The notes: a model not told the origin generated them from the letters alone. 6,440 nt of DNA from Chloroflexota bacterium (GCA_021786915.1 JAJYMP010000398.1:1-6440); one strand, 5' to 3'. Shown: positions 1-5,884, numbered from the stretch's first letter. Translations and numbers: made by a program.

Positions 1-142
1 GGTCGGTTCGGCCGAGGAAGGGAGCACCGATGTCGAAGCCCCTCAGAACCCATCCACCCCCTTGACCCGGCCCGCTTCTTCATAGATGACTTGGTAGAGT
101 TCTCGTCGCCGGGGACAGCCGATCGGACGAGTCTGGGGAGAC
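1..142 (+). other. Leader region upstream of the glycosyltransferase gene; possible end of an upstream gene
   Basis: No complete gene of useful length is visible here. One reading is open from base 2 to a TAG at 83-85 and would encode a 27-residue Ser/Pro/Glu-rich end, which could be the disordered C-terminus of a gene lying before the window. A competing reading is an 11-codon ORF, ATG at 30 to TGA at 63-65, preceded by a purine-rich AGGAAGGGAG (15-24) at good spacing. Neither can be confirmed from so little sequence. No tRNA or strong terminator is seen. Confidence 0.3.
62..88 (+). promoter_or_regulatory. Weak candidate sigma-70-like promoter for the glycosyltransferase gene
   Basis: TTGACC at 62-67 resembles a -35 box. 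TAGATG at 83-88 is a poor -10 match, with a short 15-base spacer. It lies 55 to 80 bases before the GTG start at 143, in the least GC-rich part of the leader. The match is weak and rests on pattern only. Confidence 0.2.
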
Positions 143-2494
143 GTGCTGACCGACGCCCTGCTCACCTCGCTCGCCGCGACCGTCCTCCTGACCGCCGCCG
201 TCATCCTGGCCGGTCGCCGGCCGACCCGCTACGGCGCGCGCCTCGCCGGGTTCGCGGTCGTGCTCCTCGCGCCGCTCCTGCCCGCGCCGTCGCTCCTCGT
301 CCTTGCCGCTACCGCGGTCGTCGCGCTGCTGATGCCCCGTCGCTGGTATGCGCCGGGAGCGTGGCTCCTCGCCGCCGTCCTGGTGTGCTTCGCGCTCTAC
401 GCCGCCTATCTCGTCCGCGCGACCGTCCTCCTGGGCGGCGATCCGCTGGCACTCCTGCTGGGCGCCGCCCTGCTGCTGCTCCAGGCGGGGGCGATGGTCC
501 TGCTGCTGGCCAGCGCCTTCGAGATGGTGGACGCGCTCTGCGCCCCGCCCGTGGACCCCTCGGCCCCGGCCATGCCCGCGCCGCCGCCGCTCGTCTGCCT
601 CCAGGTGCCCACCTACAACGAACCGCCCGACCTCGTGCTCGAGACGCTCGCGTCGCTCGTGGCCGTCGACTACCCCGCGCTGTGCGTCCAGGTCATCGAC
701 AACAACACCACGGACCCCGCTCTCTGGCAGCCGGTCGAGGCCGAGTGCGCCCGCCTCCGAGAGATCGGCCATCGGGTCGACTTCGTCCACCTCCCGGAGT
801 GGCCCGGCTACAAGGGGGGAGCACTCAACTGGGGACTCGCCCACCTGCCGGACGGGGTCGAGATCGTGGGCGTGGTCGACGCCGACTACGTCGTCGACCC
901 GGCCTGGCTGCGCGACGCGGTGCCCCACTTTGCGGACCCGGGAGTGGCGTTCGTCCAGACGCCACAGGACTACCGAGCCTGGGAGGCCTCCGCGTTCTAC
1001 CGGGCCTGCTACGTCGGCTTCGGCTACTTCTTCAAGGTGGGGATGGTCAGCCGCGCCCGTCGCGACGCGATCATCTTCGCCGGCACGATGGGCCTCATCC
1101 GCCGCTTGGCGCTCGAGGAGGTGGGCGGCTGGGACGAGACCATCATCACCGAGGATGCGGAGATCAGCATCCGCATCCTCGAGCGGGGCTACCGGCCGGT
1201 GTACCTGCCCACGGCGTACGGGCGGGGGATCATGCCGCTCACCTACGAGGGCCTGCGCAAGCAGCGCTACCGCTGGGCGTTCGGCGGCATCCAGATCCTC
1301 CGGCGGCACGGCAGCACGCTGCTCTCGCCGCGATCCCACCTCAGCCTCGGCCAGCGGTACGACCACATCCTCGGCGGCCTGTGGTGGTTCAACGACGCGC
1401 TGACCTTCGGGTTCGGGCTGTTCGTCGCGGCCGCTGCACTGGGCGAGATCGCCGGGCGCCCATTCGTCGTGCAGCGGCTCACCTCGACGGGAATCGTGCT
1501 CCCGCTGGCCTTCATCGGGCTCAACCTGACGCGCTACCTGTGGGGCCTGGGCACGACGATGCGGGCGGCGCCCCCGCTCGCCCTCGCTGCGCTCCGGGTC
1601 AACATGTCGCTCTCGTGGGTCATCGCGCTCGCCTGCGCGAAGGCGCTCGCGCAGGAGAAGGCCGCGTTCCTGCGCACCCCCAAGTTCCGCGGCGCCGCAC
1701 GGATCCGCGAGGTGCGGCTGGTCTGGGTCGAGGCTGTCCTGGGCGGGGTTGCGGCGCTGCTGGCCGTGCTCGTGCTGCTGACCTCGGCGTTCTCCCTTTC
1801 GGGCGTCGTCCTCGCCTGCCTGCTGGGCTGGTCGGCGGTGATCTACGGATCGGCAGTGTCGTTTGCCCTGGCCGATCCCGAGCGCGCCCCGGTCGGCAGG
1901 GGGCTGGCGGAGAAGGCCCGCCTCGAGCTCGCGCCGCGCGTCGTCCGGGTTGCGCGCTCGCGACCTGCGCGGGTCGGGATGCTGGGCGCCGCGCTGTTCG
2001 TCGCGGTGGCCGTCGGCGTGGCCCTGGAGTCGTCGCGGCCGCCCGTCGCGGAACTGCCGTTCTCGGCCGTGGCGGTGGGTCCGGTGGCGCACCCGCTGCC
2101 GACCCTCGTGCCGCCCTCGCCTACGCCCGCACCAGACGCGGTGCCGTCGGCTCGGCCTTCAGGGGGCCCATCGGCCGCGCCGTCCGTGTCGGCGGCGCCC
2201 TCTCCGGTCGCCTCGTCCGTCGGCTCGCCGGGTGCGGGAGGAACCGGGGGTCCCGGCAGCTCGGGCGGGCCGAAGCCGACCGCCACGGCGGGCGCGTCGT
2301 CGCAGCCCACGCCGTCCCTCCCGCCTGCCGCCTCGCCAAGCCCGCCGCCCGCGCCCCTGCCGACCGCGACCCCGGCCCCGCGACCCACGGCTCCGGTGCC
2401 GCTGCCGAGCGCCAAGCCAACCAGCCCGCCTTCGCCGTCCCATTCCCGGCCGCCGGCCCCGACGCCGAGCGTCCCGGCGCCGTCACACCCCTGA
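143..2494 (+). CDS. Membrane-embedded processive family 2 glycosyltransferase (BcsA-like) with a Pro/Ser-rich C-terminal tail
   Basis: This 783-residue protein probably polymerises a sugar nucleotide into a beta-linked surface polysaccharide at the membrane. Four hydrophobic stretches (about 7-23, 34-63, 73-95, 102-126) precede a cytosolic GT-A domain (about 148-395). That domain has the full processive set: PTYNEP (156-161), IDNN with Asp186, DAD (246-248), TED (336-338) and QRYRW (374-378), the QxxRW acceptor-site motif. More membrane segments follow (about 408-434, 448-466, 526-549, 552-576, 612-628). Residues 648-783 are a low-complexity Pro/Ser/Ala/Thr tail. No PilZ c-di-GMP domain is seen, unlike canonical BcsA. 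The frame stops at 95-97 upstream, and GTG 143 is the first usual start after it; GGGGAG at 135-140 is only two bases away, which is tight. The product (cellulose, another glucan, mannan) cannot be told. No partner subunit lies beside it. Confidence 0.88.
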   Translation: MLTDALLTSLAATVLLTAAVILAGRRPTRYGARLAGFAVVLLAPLLPAPSLLVLAATAVVALLMPRRWYAPGAWLLAAVLVCFALYAAYLVRATVLLGGDPLALLLGAALLLLQAGAMVLLLASAFEMVDALCAPPVDPSAPAMPAPPPLVCLQVPTYNEPPDLVLETLASLVAVDYPALCVQVIDNNTTDPALWQPVEAECARLREIGHRVDFVHLPEWPGYKGGALNWGLAHLPDGVEIVGVVDADYVVDPAWLRDAVPHFADPGVAFVQTPQDYRAWEASAFYRACYVGFGYFFKVGMVSRARRDAIIFAGTMGLIRRLALEEVGGWDETIITEDAEISIRILERGYRPVYLPTAYGRGIMPLTYEGLRKQRYRWAFGGIQILRRHGSTLLSPRSHLSLGQRYDHILGGLWWFNDALTFGFGLFVAAAALGEIAGRPFVVQRLTSTGIVLPLAFIGLNLTRYLWGLGTTMRAAPPLALAALRVNMSLSWVIALACAKALAQEKAAFLRTPKFRGAARIREVRLVWVEAVLGGVAALLAVLVLLTSAFSLSGVVLACLLGWSAVIYGSAVSFALADPERAPVGRGLAEKARLELAPRVVRVARSRPARVGMLGAALFVAVAVGVALESSRPPVAELPFSAVAVGPVAHPLPTLVPPSPTPAPDAVPSARPSGGPSAAPSVSAAPSPVASSVGSPGAGGTGGPGSSGGPKPTATAGASSQPTPSLPPAASPSPPPAPLPTATPAPRPTAPVPLPSAKPTSPPSPSHSRPPAPTPSVPAPSHP

Positions 2495-2628
2495 CGGGGC
2501 CAGACGTCGGGTTCTCGCCCGCGGTGCTCCGGGCGGCGGCTCCCGCTGTTCGGCATCGTTCGCGCACTCGGGCTATGTTGGGCGGACCGCTCCGGACCTC
2601 GCGTCCTGTCCATCCCCGGAGGAACCCC
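2495..2628 (+). promoter_or_regulatory. Intergenic region before the haem genes with a possible -10 box
   Basis: This 134-base gap separates the glycosyltransferase from chdC, so the haem genes probably have their own promoter. TATGTT at 2574-2579 is a fair -10 box, but the -35 region about 17-19 bases upstream (around 2549-2556) matches the consensus poorly. A start near 2586 would give a leader of about 40 bases. No convincing terminator for the upstream gene was found. Confidence 0.3.
2618..2623 (+). promoter_or_regulatory. Strong ribosome binding site of chdC, fixing its GTG start
   Basis: GGAGGA lies five bases before GTG 2629-2631. The same reading frame is open for a long way upstream, so this site decides the start. 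Starting here also gives a protein of the length normal for the family. Confidence 0.8.
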
Positions 2629-3315
2629 GTGACCGCCTCGCAGCCCCCCGCCGACCCAAGCGCCCCCACCCGCTACACGCTGTGGGCCGTCTTCGCGAGA
2701 ACCGGCGACGTCCCGGGCGAGGACGCCGTGGCCGGGCTCGACGCGTGGGCTGCATCCCTCACCTCCGACGACGTCGTGCTCCGGGGCTGGTACGACGTGT
2801 CCGGCATGCGCCCCGACGCCGACCTGATGCTCTGGATCCACGGGCCGTCGGCGGAATCGCTCCAGGCTGCGCTGCGCGCCTTCCGCCGCACCCCAGCCGG
2901 ATCAGCCCTCCGGCTCGCGTGGTCTGCCATGGGCACCCACCGCACCGCCGAGTTCACGCGAGACCACGTCCCGTCGTTCATGCTCGGCACCCAGCCCAAG
3001 GGCTGGCTGTGCGTCTACCCGTTCGTGCGATCCCACGAGTGGTACCTGCTGCCCGAGGACGAGCGACGCGAGATGCTTCGCGAGCACGGCATGGCCGGCC
3101 GCGAGTTCCGCGGGGTCCAGGCGAACACGGTTGCGGCGTTCGCGCTCAACGACTGGGAGTGGATCCTCGCGCTCGAGTCCGACGACCTCCTCGAGCTCGT
3201 GGACCTGATGCGCGACCTCCGGGCGACCCAGGCTCGCCGGCACGTCCGCCTTGAGACGCCGTTCCACACCGGGCGCCGGGTCGACGCGGCCGGGGTGGTC
3301 GAGGTCCTGCGTTGA
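2629..3315 (+). CDS. chdC: Coproheme decarboxylase (HemQ/ChdC, chlorite dismutase family)
   Basis: The enzyme removes carboxyl groups from two propionates of coproheme III, using peroxide, to give haem b. This is the last step of the coproporphyrin-dependent pathway, in the cytoplasm. The 228-residue length is normal for the single-family form. Visible residues are VYPFVRSHEWYLLP (129-142), in which Tyr130 fits the catalytic tyrosine, EHGMAGREF (152-160), in which His153 fits the proximal haem ligand, and RDHVPSF, in which His113 fits the distal histidine. Their spacing (113/130/153) is the same as that recalled for Corynebacterium ChdC (118/135/158), so the protein is of the actinobacterial type. 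ANTVAAFALNDWEW (165-178) and RHVRLETPF (204-212) are also typical. The frame is open upstream, but GGAGGA before GTG 2629 sets the start. The stop overlaps the start of the ferrochelatase gene, so the two steps are coupled. A true chlorite dismutase is unlikely given the neighbour and these motifs. Confidence 0.95.
   Translation: MTASQPPADPSAPTRYTLWAVFARTGDVPGEDAVAGLDAWAASLTSDDVVLRGWYDVSGMRPDADLMLWIHGPSAESLQAALRAFRRTPAGSALRLAWSAMGTHRTAEFTRDHVPSFMLGTQPKGWLCVYPFVRSHEWYLLPEDERREMLREHGMAGREFRGVQANTVAAFALNDWEWILALESDDLLELVDLMRDLRATQARRHVRLETPFHTGRRVDAAGVVEVLR
3301..3304 (+). promoter_or_regulatory. Ribosome binding site inside chdC supporting the TTG start of cpfC
   Basis: GAGG at 3301-3304 is seven bases before TTG 3312-3314. 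The TTG shares bases with the TGA stop of chdC (TTGA). The next in-frame ATG, near 3378, would remove the conserved LLLGFGGPEGP segment, so the TTG is the better start. Confidence 0.65.
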
Positions 3316-4427
3316 CCGTCCCGTACGACGCGTTCCTGCTGCTGGGCTTCGGCGGGCCGGAGGGCCCCGACGACGTCATGCCCTTCCTCGAGAACGTCAC
3401 CCGCGGACGCGGCATCCCGCGCGAGCGGCTGGAGGCGGTGTCGCACCACTACCTGGCGCTGGGCGGCGCCAGCCCGATCAACGCGCAGAACCGTGCGCTG
3501 CTGGCCGCGCTCGGGCGCGAGTTCGCCGCACGGGGCATCGCGCTGCCGCGGTACTGGGGCAACCGGAACTGGGAGCCGTACCTCGCGCCGACGCTCCGGG
3601 CGATCGCGGCCGACGGGCACCGGCGCGTCCTCGCGCTGGCGACGAGTGCGTATGCGTCGTACTCGGGCTGCCGGCAGTACCGCGAGGACACCGCCCGGGC
3701 ACTGGCCGAGACCGGGCTCGTGGGCCGCCTGGCGGTCGACAAGCTGCGGCTGTACTTCGACCACCCGGGGTTCATCGAGCCGTTCGCGGCGGGGCTGGCG
3801 GCGGCGCTTGCTGCGTTGGCCGCCGACGGCGTGCCGGCTGACCGGACCCGCGTGCTGTTCACGACCCACTCCATCCCGCTGGCGATGGCCGAGGCGTCCG
3901 GCCCGCGCGGGCGGTTCGACGCGAACGGCGCGTACGTCGCGCAGCATCAAGCCGCCATCGAGTGCGTCCTGGGATCGGTCCACGGTCGGGGCGTCGCCGT
4001 GCCGGCCTGGTCGCTCGTGTACCAGTCGCGCAGCGGCTCCCCCCGCGTCCCGTGGCTCGAGCCCGACATCAACGACGCGCTCCGCGCGGCGGGCGCCGAG
4101 GGCACGCTTGCAGCCGTGGTCGTCCCGATCGGCTTCGTGAGCGATCACGTCGAGGTCGTGTGGGACCTCGACCACGAGGCGCGCGAGACCTGCGATGAGC
4201 TGGGGTTGCGGATGCTGCGGGTCGCGACGCCCGGGGCGGATCCGCTGTTCGTGGCCGCCATCGCGGACCTGGTGGAGAACCGGATGGCCGGCGACCCGGG
4301 CGCGGCGCTCAGCCCCCTCGGGCCCTGGCCGTCGGTCTGCGCGGCCGGCTGCTGCACCAACCCCCGCGGCGCCCTGCCTACGGTGGCGGGGGAGGACTCG
4401 AGTTCGGGGTTCCTCGTCTCGGTTTGA
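3312..4427 (+). CDS. cpfC: Coproporphyrin III ferrochelatase with probable [2Fe-2S] cysteines
   Basis: The enzyme (CpfC, formerly HemH) inserts ferrous iron into coproporphyrin III, making the coproheme that ChdC then uses. The substrate is inferred from coupling to chdC; by sequence it is a class-I-type ferrochelatase of 371 residues. The N-terminus LLLGFGGPEGPDDVMPFL (9-26) and NVTRGRGIP (28-36) are typical of actinobacterial members. Catalytic residues are His186 in FTTHSIP and Glu281 in VSDHVEVVWDLD (276-287). Cys120 in SGCRQY with Cys343, Cys347 and Cys348 near the C-terminus fits the four ligands of the [2Fe-2S] cluster known in some bacterial ferrochelatases, including mycobacterial ones. 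The cysteine spacing is read from the sequence; cluster binding is inferred. The start is TTG, overlapping the upstream stop. The last 20 or so residues are low-complexity. It ends 315 bases before the sulfur cluster, so it is probably the last gene of the haem operon. Confidence 0.95.
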   Translation: MTVPYDAFLLLGFGGPEGPDDVMPFLENVTRGRGIPRERLEAVSHHYLALGGASPINAQNRALLAALGREFAARGIALPRYWGNRNWEPYLAPTLRAIAADGHRRVLALATSAYASYSGCRQYREDTARALAETGLVGRLAVDKLRLYFDHPGFIEPFAAGLAAALAALAADGVPADRTRVLFTTHSIPLAMAEASGPRGRFDANGAYVAQHQAAIECVLGSVHGRGVAVPAWSLVYQSRSGSPRVPWLEPDINDALRAAGAEGTLAAVVVPIGFVSDHVEVVWDLDHEARETCDELGLRMLRVATPGADPLFVAAIADLVENRMAGDPGAALSPLGPWPSVCAAGCCTNPRGALPTVAGEDSSSGFLVSV

Positions 4428-4499
4428 TCGCGTGGTGGCAGACGGTCACCAGTCCGTGTTCGCGCGCTGACCCCGATCGCATCCTGGACGACTCTGCGT

Positions 4500-4589
4500 T
4501 GCCCCGGGCCGCCGCCTGGGCGCGCATGCCGGTCCGCCAGGAAGGGAGTGCTCCGGACCGCCGAACGGGGTGACCGGCCGCCCGGGGCA
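4500..4589 (+). repeat. Nested inverted repeats (10-bp outer arms, 7-bp inner arms)
   Basis: The outer arms TGCCCCGGGC (4500-4509) and GCCCGGGGCA (4580-4589) are exact reverse complements. Inside them CGGTCCG (4530-4536) and CGGACCG (4554-4560) are also exact reverse complements around a 17-base loop. The heptamer GCATGCC occurs twice (4524-4530 and 4587-4593). If transcribed, the segment could fold into a two-tier stem. It could serve as the haem operon terminator, though no T run follows, or as a leader structure for the sulfur genes. In GC-rich DNA some of this may be chance. Confidence 0.4.
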
Positions 4590-4665
4590 TGCCATCGCCC
4601 GCCGCCGGCCCCTCTCGTTGGAGTCCACTAGGCCCGCAGAACCGTGCCGAGTGACTCAGGGCATC

Positions 4666-4682
4666 TATGTGCCAAACGCATA
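4666..4682 (+). promoter_or_regulatory. Imperfect 17-bp palindrome, candidate operator of the sulfur cluster
   Basis: TATGTG (4666-4671) and CGCATA (4677-4682) flank CCAAA and match as inverted half-sites at five of six positions. The site sits in the AT-richer zone 60 to 77 bases before the DsrE2 start, where a repressor or activator of the cluster would be expected. No regulator gene lies in the window, so the binding protein is unknown. Confidence 0.25.
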
Positions 4683-4742
4683 CAACTGCCAATGACACGT
4701 AACCTGCGGCCAAGCCGACCGCTCTACCAGGTGCCTACGCGC

Positions 4743-5150
4743 ATGAGCGACACCCTCAACATCCTCCTGTTCTCCGGGACGGCGGACAAGCTGCACGCCG
4801 CCGCGACGCTCGCCGCAGGGGCGGCCGCGATGGACCGGCCCGTGAACATCCTTCTCCAGTACTGGGCACTCGACGCCTTCCGGACGGCGCGCCTGGCCGA
4901 GAGCCACGGTCTGGCATGGGACGCCATGACCGAGGGGACGGCCCGCCCCGTCAACGGGACCAAGTCGATCCAGTGGCTGGAGACCTTCCGGATGGCGAAG
5001 GAGCTCGGCCAGGTGTCGATCCTCGCGTGCTCCGGCTCCCTCGACGTGCTGGGCATCGACGTCACGACGCTCGACCCGATGATCGACGCCTCGGGCGGGA
5101 TCGCCACCTTCCTCATGAACGCCGAAGACGGCCAGATCGTGTTCATCTAG
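4743..5150 (+). CDS. dsrE2: DsrE2-like sulfurtransferase / sulfur carrier (DsrE/DsrF/DrsH-like family)
   Basis: This 135-residue protein resembles the DsrE2 group, whose members carry persulfide sulfur on a cysteine and are typically encoded beside TusA in sulfur-oxidising organisms. The fold signature is an N-terminal beta-strand and glycine turn NILLFSGTADKL (6-17), an alanine-rich helix (18-30), a strand with an aromatic patch VNILLQYWALDAF (34-46), and the conserved segment ILACSGSLDVLGID (93-106) with the only cysteine, Cys96. The end GGIATFLMNAEDGQIVFI (118-135) also fits. No clear membrane segment is seen, although some DsrE2 proteins have them. The start at ATG 4743 has AGGTG at 4729-4733; earlier in-frame ATGs (4644, 4692) lack such a site and add residues foreign to the family. 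It is the first gene of the cluster, 21 bases before the next. The symbol is tentative; PF13686 would be the expected domain. Confidence 0.8.
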   Translation: MSDTLNILLFSGTADKLHAAATLAAGAAAMDRPVNILLQYWALDAFRTARLAESHGLAWDAMTEGTARPVNGTKSIQWLETFRMAKELGQVSILACSGSLDVLGIDVTTLDPMIDASGGIATFLMNAEDGQIVFI

Positions 5151-5161
5151 CCCACGAGCAT

Positions 5162-5165
5162 GGAG
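5162..5165 (+). promoter_or_regulatory. Ribosome binding site choosing the second of two ATG starts
   Basis: GGAG at 5162-5165 is six bases before ATG 5172, while the alternative ATG 5160 has only a GAG nearby. The site overlaps that first ATG, so the shorter protein is preferred. Confidence 0.55.
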
Positions 5166-5171
5166 TCAGGC

Positions 5172-5540
5172 ATGGAGGAACCGCAGAAGCTGGTGTTCAT
5201 GGTGACGCGCGGCCCGGCCGAGGCCGAGCTCGTCACAATCCCGTTCGTCATGGCCGCCGCCGCCCTCGCGTCAGACGTGGCCGTGGTCATGGGGTTCCAG
5301 GGCGACGCCGTGGAGCTGGTGAAGGCCGGTGTGGCCGAGACGGTCCAGGCACCCGAGTTCGCGCCCCTCGCCAAGCTCCTGGGCGATGTGCGGGGCATGG
5401 GCGGGTCGCTCCTGGTCTGCAACCCGTGCATCAAGAGCCGGGGCATCGCCCCCTCCGACCTCGTCGACGGAGCCGAGGTGGTGGCCGCCGGCCGCTTCAT
5501 CGCCGAGATCACCTCTGCCACCAACAGCCTCACCTACTAG
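5172..5540 (+). CDS. DsrE-family protein with a CNPC motif
   Basis: This 122-residue soluble protein is a second, divergent DsrE-type protein, probably a sulfur carrier or sulfurtransferase in the cytoplasm. It has the alternating strand-helix layout of the family: KLVFMVTRGPAEAEL (6-20), an alanine-rich helix (26-34), DVAVVMGFQGDAVELV (35-50), a helix ending in MGGSLLVCNPCIKSRGI (76-92), and a final helix rich in Ala and Val. The cysteines Cys83 and Cys86 (CNPC) fall where other DsrE proteins have their active cysteine, but as a CxxC pair. That pair could form a disulfide, trisulfide or persulfide relay. An alternative ATG at 5160 would add four residues. It overlaps nothing but is tightly packed: the Shine-Dalgarno of tusA includes its stop codon. 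It may pair with the preceding DsrE2-like protein as DsrE, F and H do, but this is inferred. Confidence 0.75.
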   Translation: MEEPQKLVFMVTRGPAEAELVTIPFVMAAAALASDVAVVMGFQGDAVELVKAGVAETVQAPEFAPLAKLLGDVRGMGGSLLVCNPCIKSRGIAPSDLVDGAEVVAAGRFIAEITSATNSLTY

Positions 5541-5543
5541 GAG
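5539..5543 (+). promoter_or_regulatory. Ribosome binding site of tusA overlapping the upstream stop codon
   Basis: AGGAG at 5539-5543 uses the last two bases of the TAG stop at 5538-5540 and is nine bases before ATG 5553. The arrangement favours coupled translation of the DsrE-family gene and tusA. Confidence 0.65.
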
Positions 5544-5552
5544 ACCCATCCC

Positions 5553-5813
5553 ATGGCCGCAACCGTTGCCGCGCTCGAGGCCACCACCGCCGACAAGATC
5601 ATCGACGCCCGCGGCACCGCCTGCCCCGGCCCGCTCCTCGAGGCCAAGAAGGGCATGACGACCGTCGCCATCGGCTCGACCATCGAGATCTGGTCCACCG
5701 ACGCCGCCACCAAGAACGACATCAGCGCCTGGTCGGCAAAGGTGGGCCACGACTTCCTCGGCACCCTCCAGGCCGACGGCTACGACCGCGTCTTCGTGAT
5801 CCGCCGCAAGTAG
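5553..5813 (+). CDS. tusA: TusA-family sulfur carrier protein
   Basis: TusA-type proteins receive sulfur as a cysteine persulfide and hand it to partners, either for biosynthesis (tRNA thiolation, molybdenum cofactor) or for dissimilatory sulfur oxidation with DsrE proteins and Hdr-like complexes. This one is 86 residues, the usual small size. After a 14-residue lead comes IIDARGTACPGPLLEAKKGM (16-35), with the signature CPxP motif CPGP (24-27) and active Cys24, the protein's only cysteine. It is followed by the strand-helix-strand core TIEIWSTDAATKNDISAWSA (43-62) and the ending DRVFVIRRK. The start is ATG 5553 with AGGAG overlapping the previous stop. Its place between two DsrE-family genes and Hdr-type genes points to a dissimilatory relay rather than general tRNA thiolation. 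This is an inference from context. Confidence 0.93.
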   Translation: MAATVAALEATTADKIIDARGTACPGPLLEAKKGMTTVAIGSTIEIWSTDAATKNDISAWSAKVGHDFLGTLQADGYDRVFVIRRK

Positions 5814-5827
5814 CACCCCCCGTTCAT

Positions 5828-5871
5828 CGCTGCCGCGGCGTCGTCATCCACGGGCTGACGCCGCGGCAGCG
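5828..5871 (+). repeat. Perfect 15-bp inverted repeat between tusA and the MvhD-like gene
   Basis: The arms CGCTGCCGCGGCGTC (5828-5842) and GACGCCGCGGCAGCG (5857-5871) are exact reverse complements separated by 14 bases. The RNA would form a very stable hairpin 14 bases after the tusA stop. Each arm contains the self-complementary GCCGCGGC, so the element could also be a DNA binding site. No T run follows, so it is not a classical intrinsic terminator. It could be a partial terminator, an mRNA processing or stabilising stem, or a dyad operator for the genes downstream. Confidence 0.7.
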
Positions 5872-5884
5872 CCCCTCCTCGCGC

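Larger units (their letters stand above)
4428..4742 (+). other. Intergenic region between the haem genes and the sulfur cluster, with nested inverted repeats
   Basis: This 315-base stretch has no credible gene. Its first part, to about 4600, is GC-rich and holds two nested inverted repeats. Its second part (about 4655-4710) is clearly richer in A and T and holds an imperfect palindrome, as expected of a promoter-operator zone for the downstream cluster. A reading frame from ATG 4644 runs into the DsrE2 gene, but its first 33 codons look unlike that family and lack a ribosome binding site. No tRNA, CRISPR or known riboswitch was recognised, and no good -35/-10 pair was found. Confidence 0.6.

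Noticed and set aside
86..97. Three-codon ORF Met-Thr-Trp before the glycosyltransferase
   Set aside because: It is too short to judge, has no ribosome binding site, and there is no attenuator structure with it.
80..2092. Long minus-strand reading frame of about 670 codons opposite the glycosyltransferase
   Set aside because: It is Arg/Gly/Glu/Asp-rich without recognisable domains, and lies opposite a well-supported gene. Stop codons are rare in such GC-rich DNA, so long antisense frames are expected.
91..2628. Extension of the chdC frame far upstream, giving an apparent protein of over 1,000 residues
   Set aside because: The upstream part is Arg/Ala/Pro-rich shadow translation of the glycosyltransferase gene. 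A strong ribosome binding site precedes GTG 2629, which gives the normal family length.
3015..4175. Minus-strand frame of about 386 codons opposite the two haem genes
   Set aside because: It has shadow-type composition and no motifs, while both + strand genes have complete catalytic residues.
4443..4458. ACGG/CCGT hairpin just after the ferrochelatase stop as a terminator
   Set aside because: The stem is only four base pairs and no T run follows.
4530..4560. Resemblance of the AGGAAGG-containing hairpin loop to a bacterial SRP RNA
   Set aside because: The conserved asymmetric loop and tetraloop of SRP helix 8 are not matched, and the flanking pairing is too short.
4644..4742. Longer N-terminus for the DsrE2-like protein from ATG 4644 or 4692
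   Set aside because: Neither ATG has a ribosome binding site. The added residues do not look like the family, and the region contains the candidate operator.
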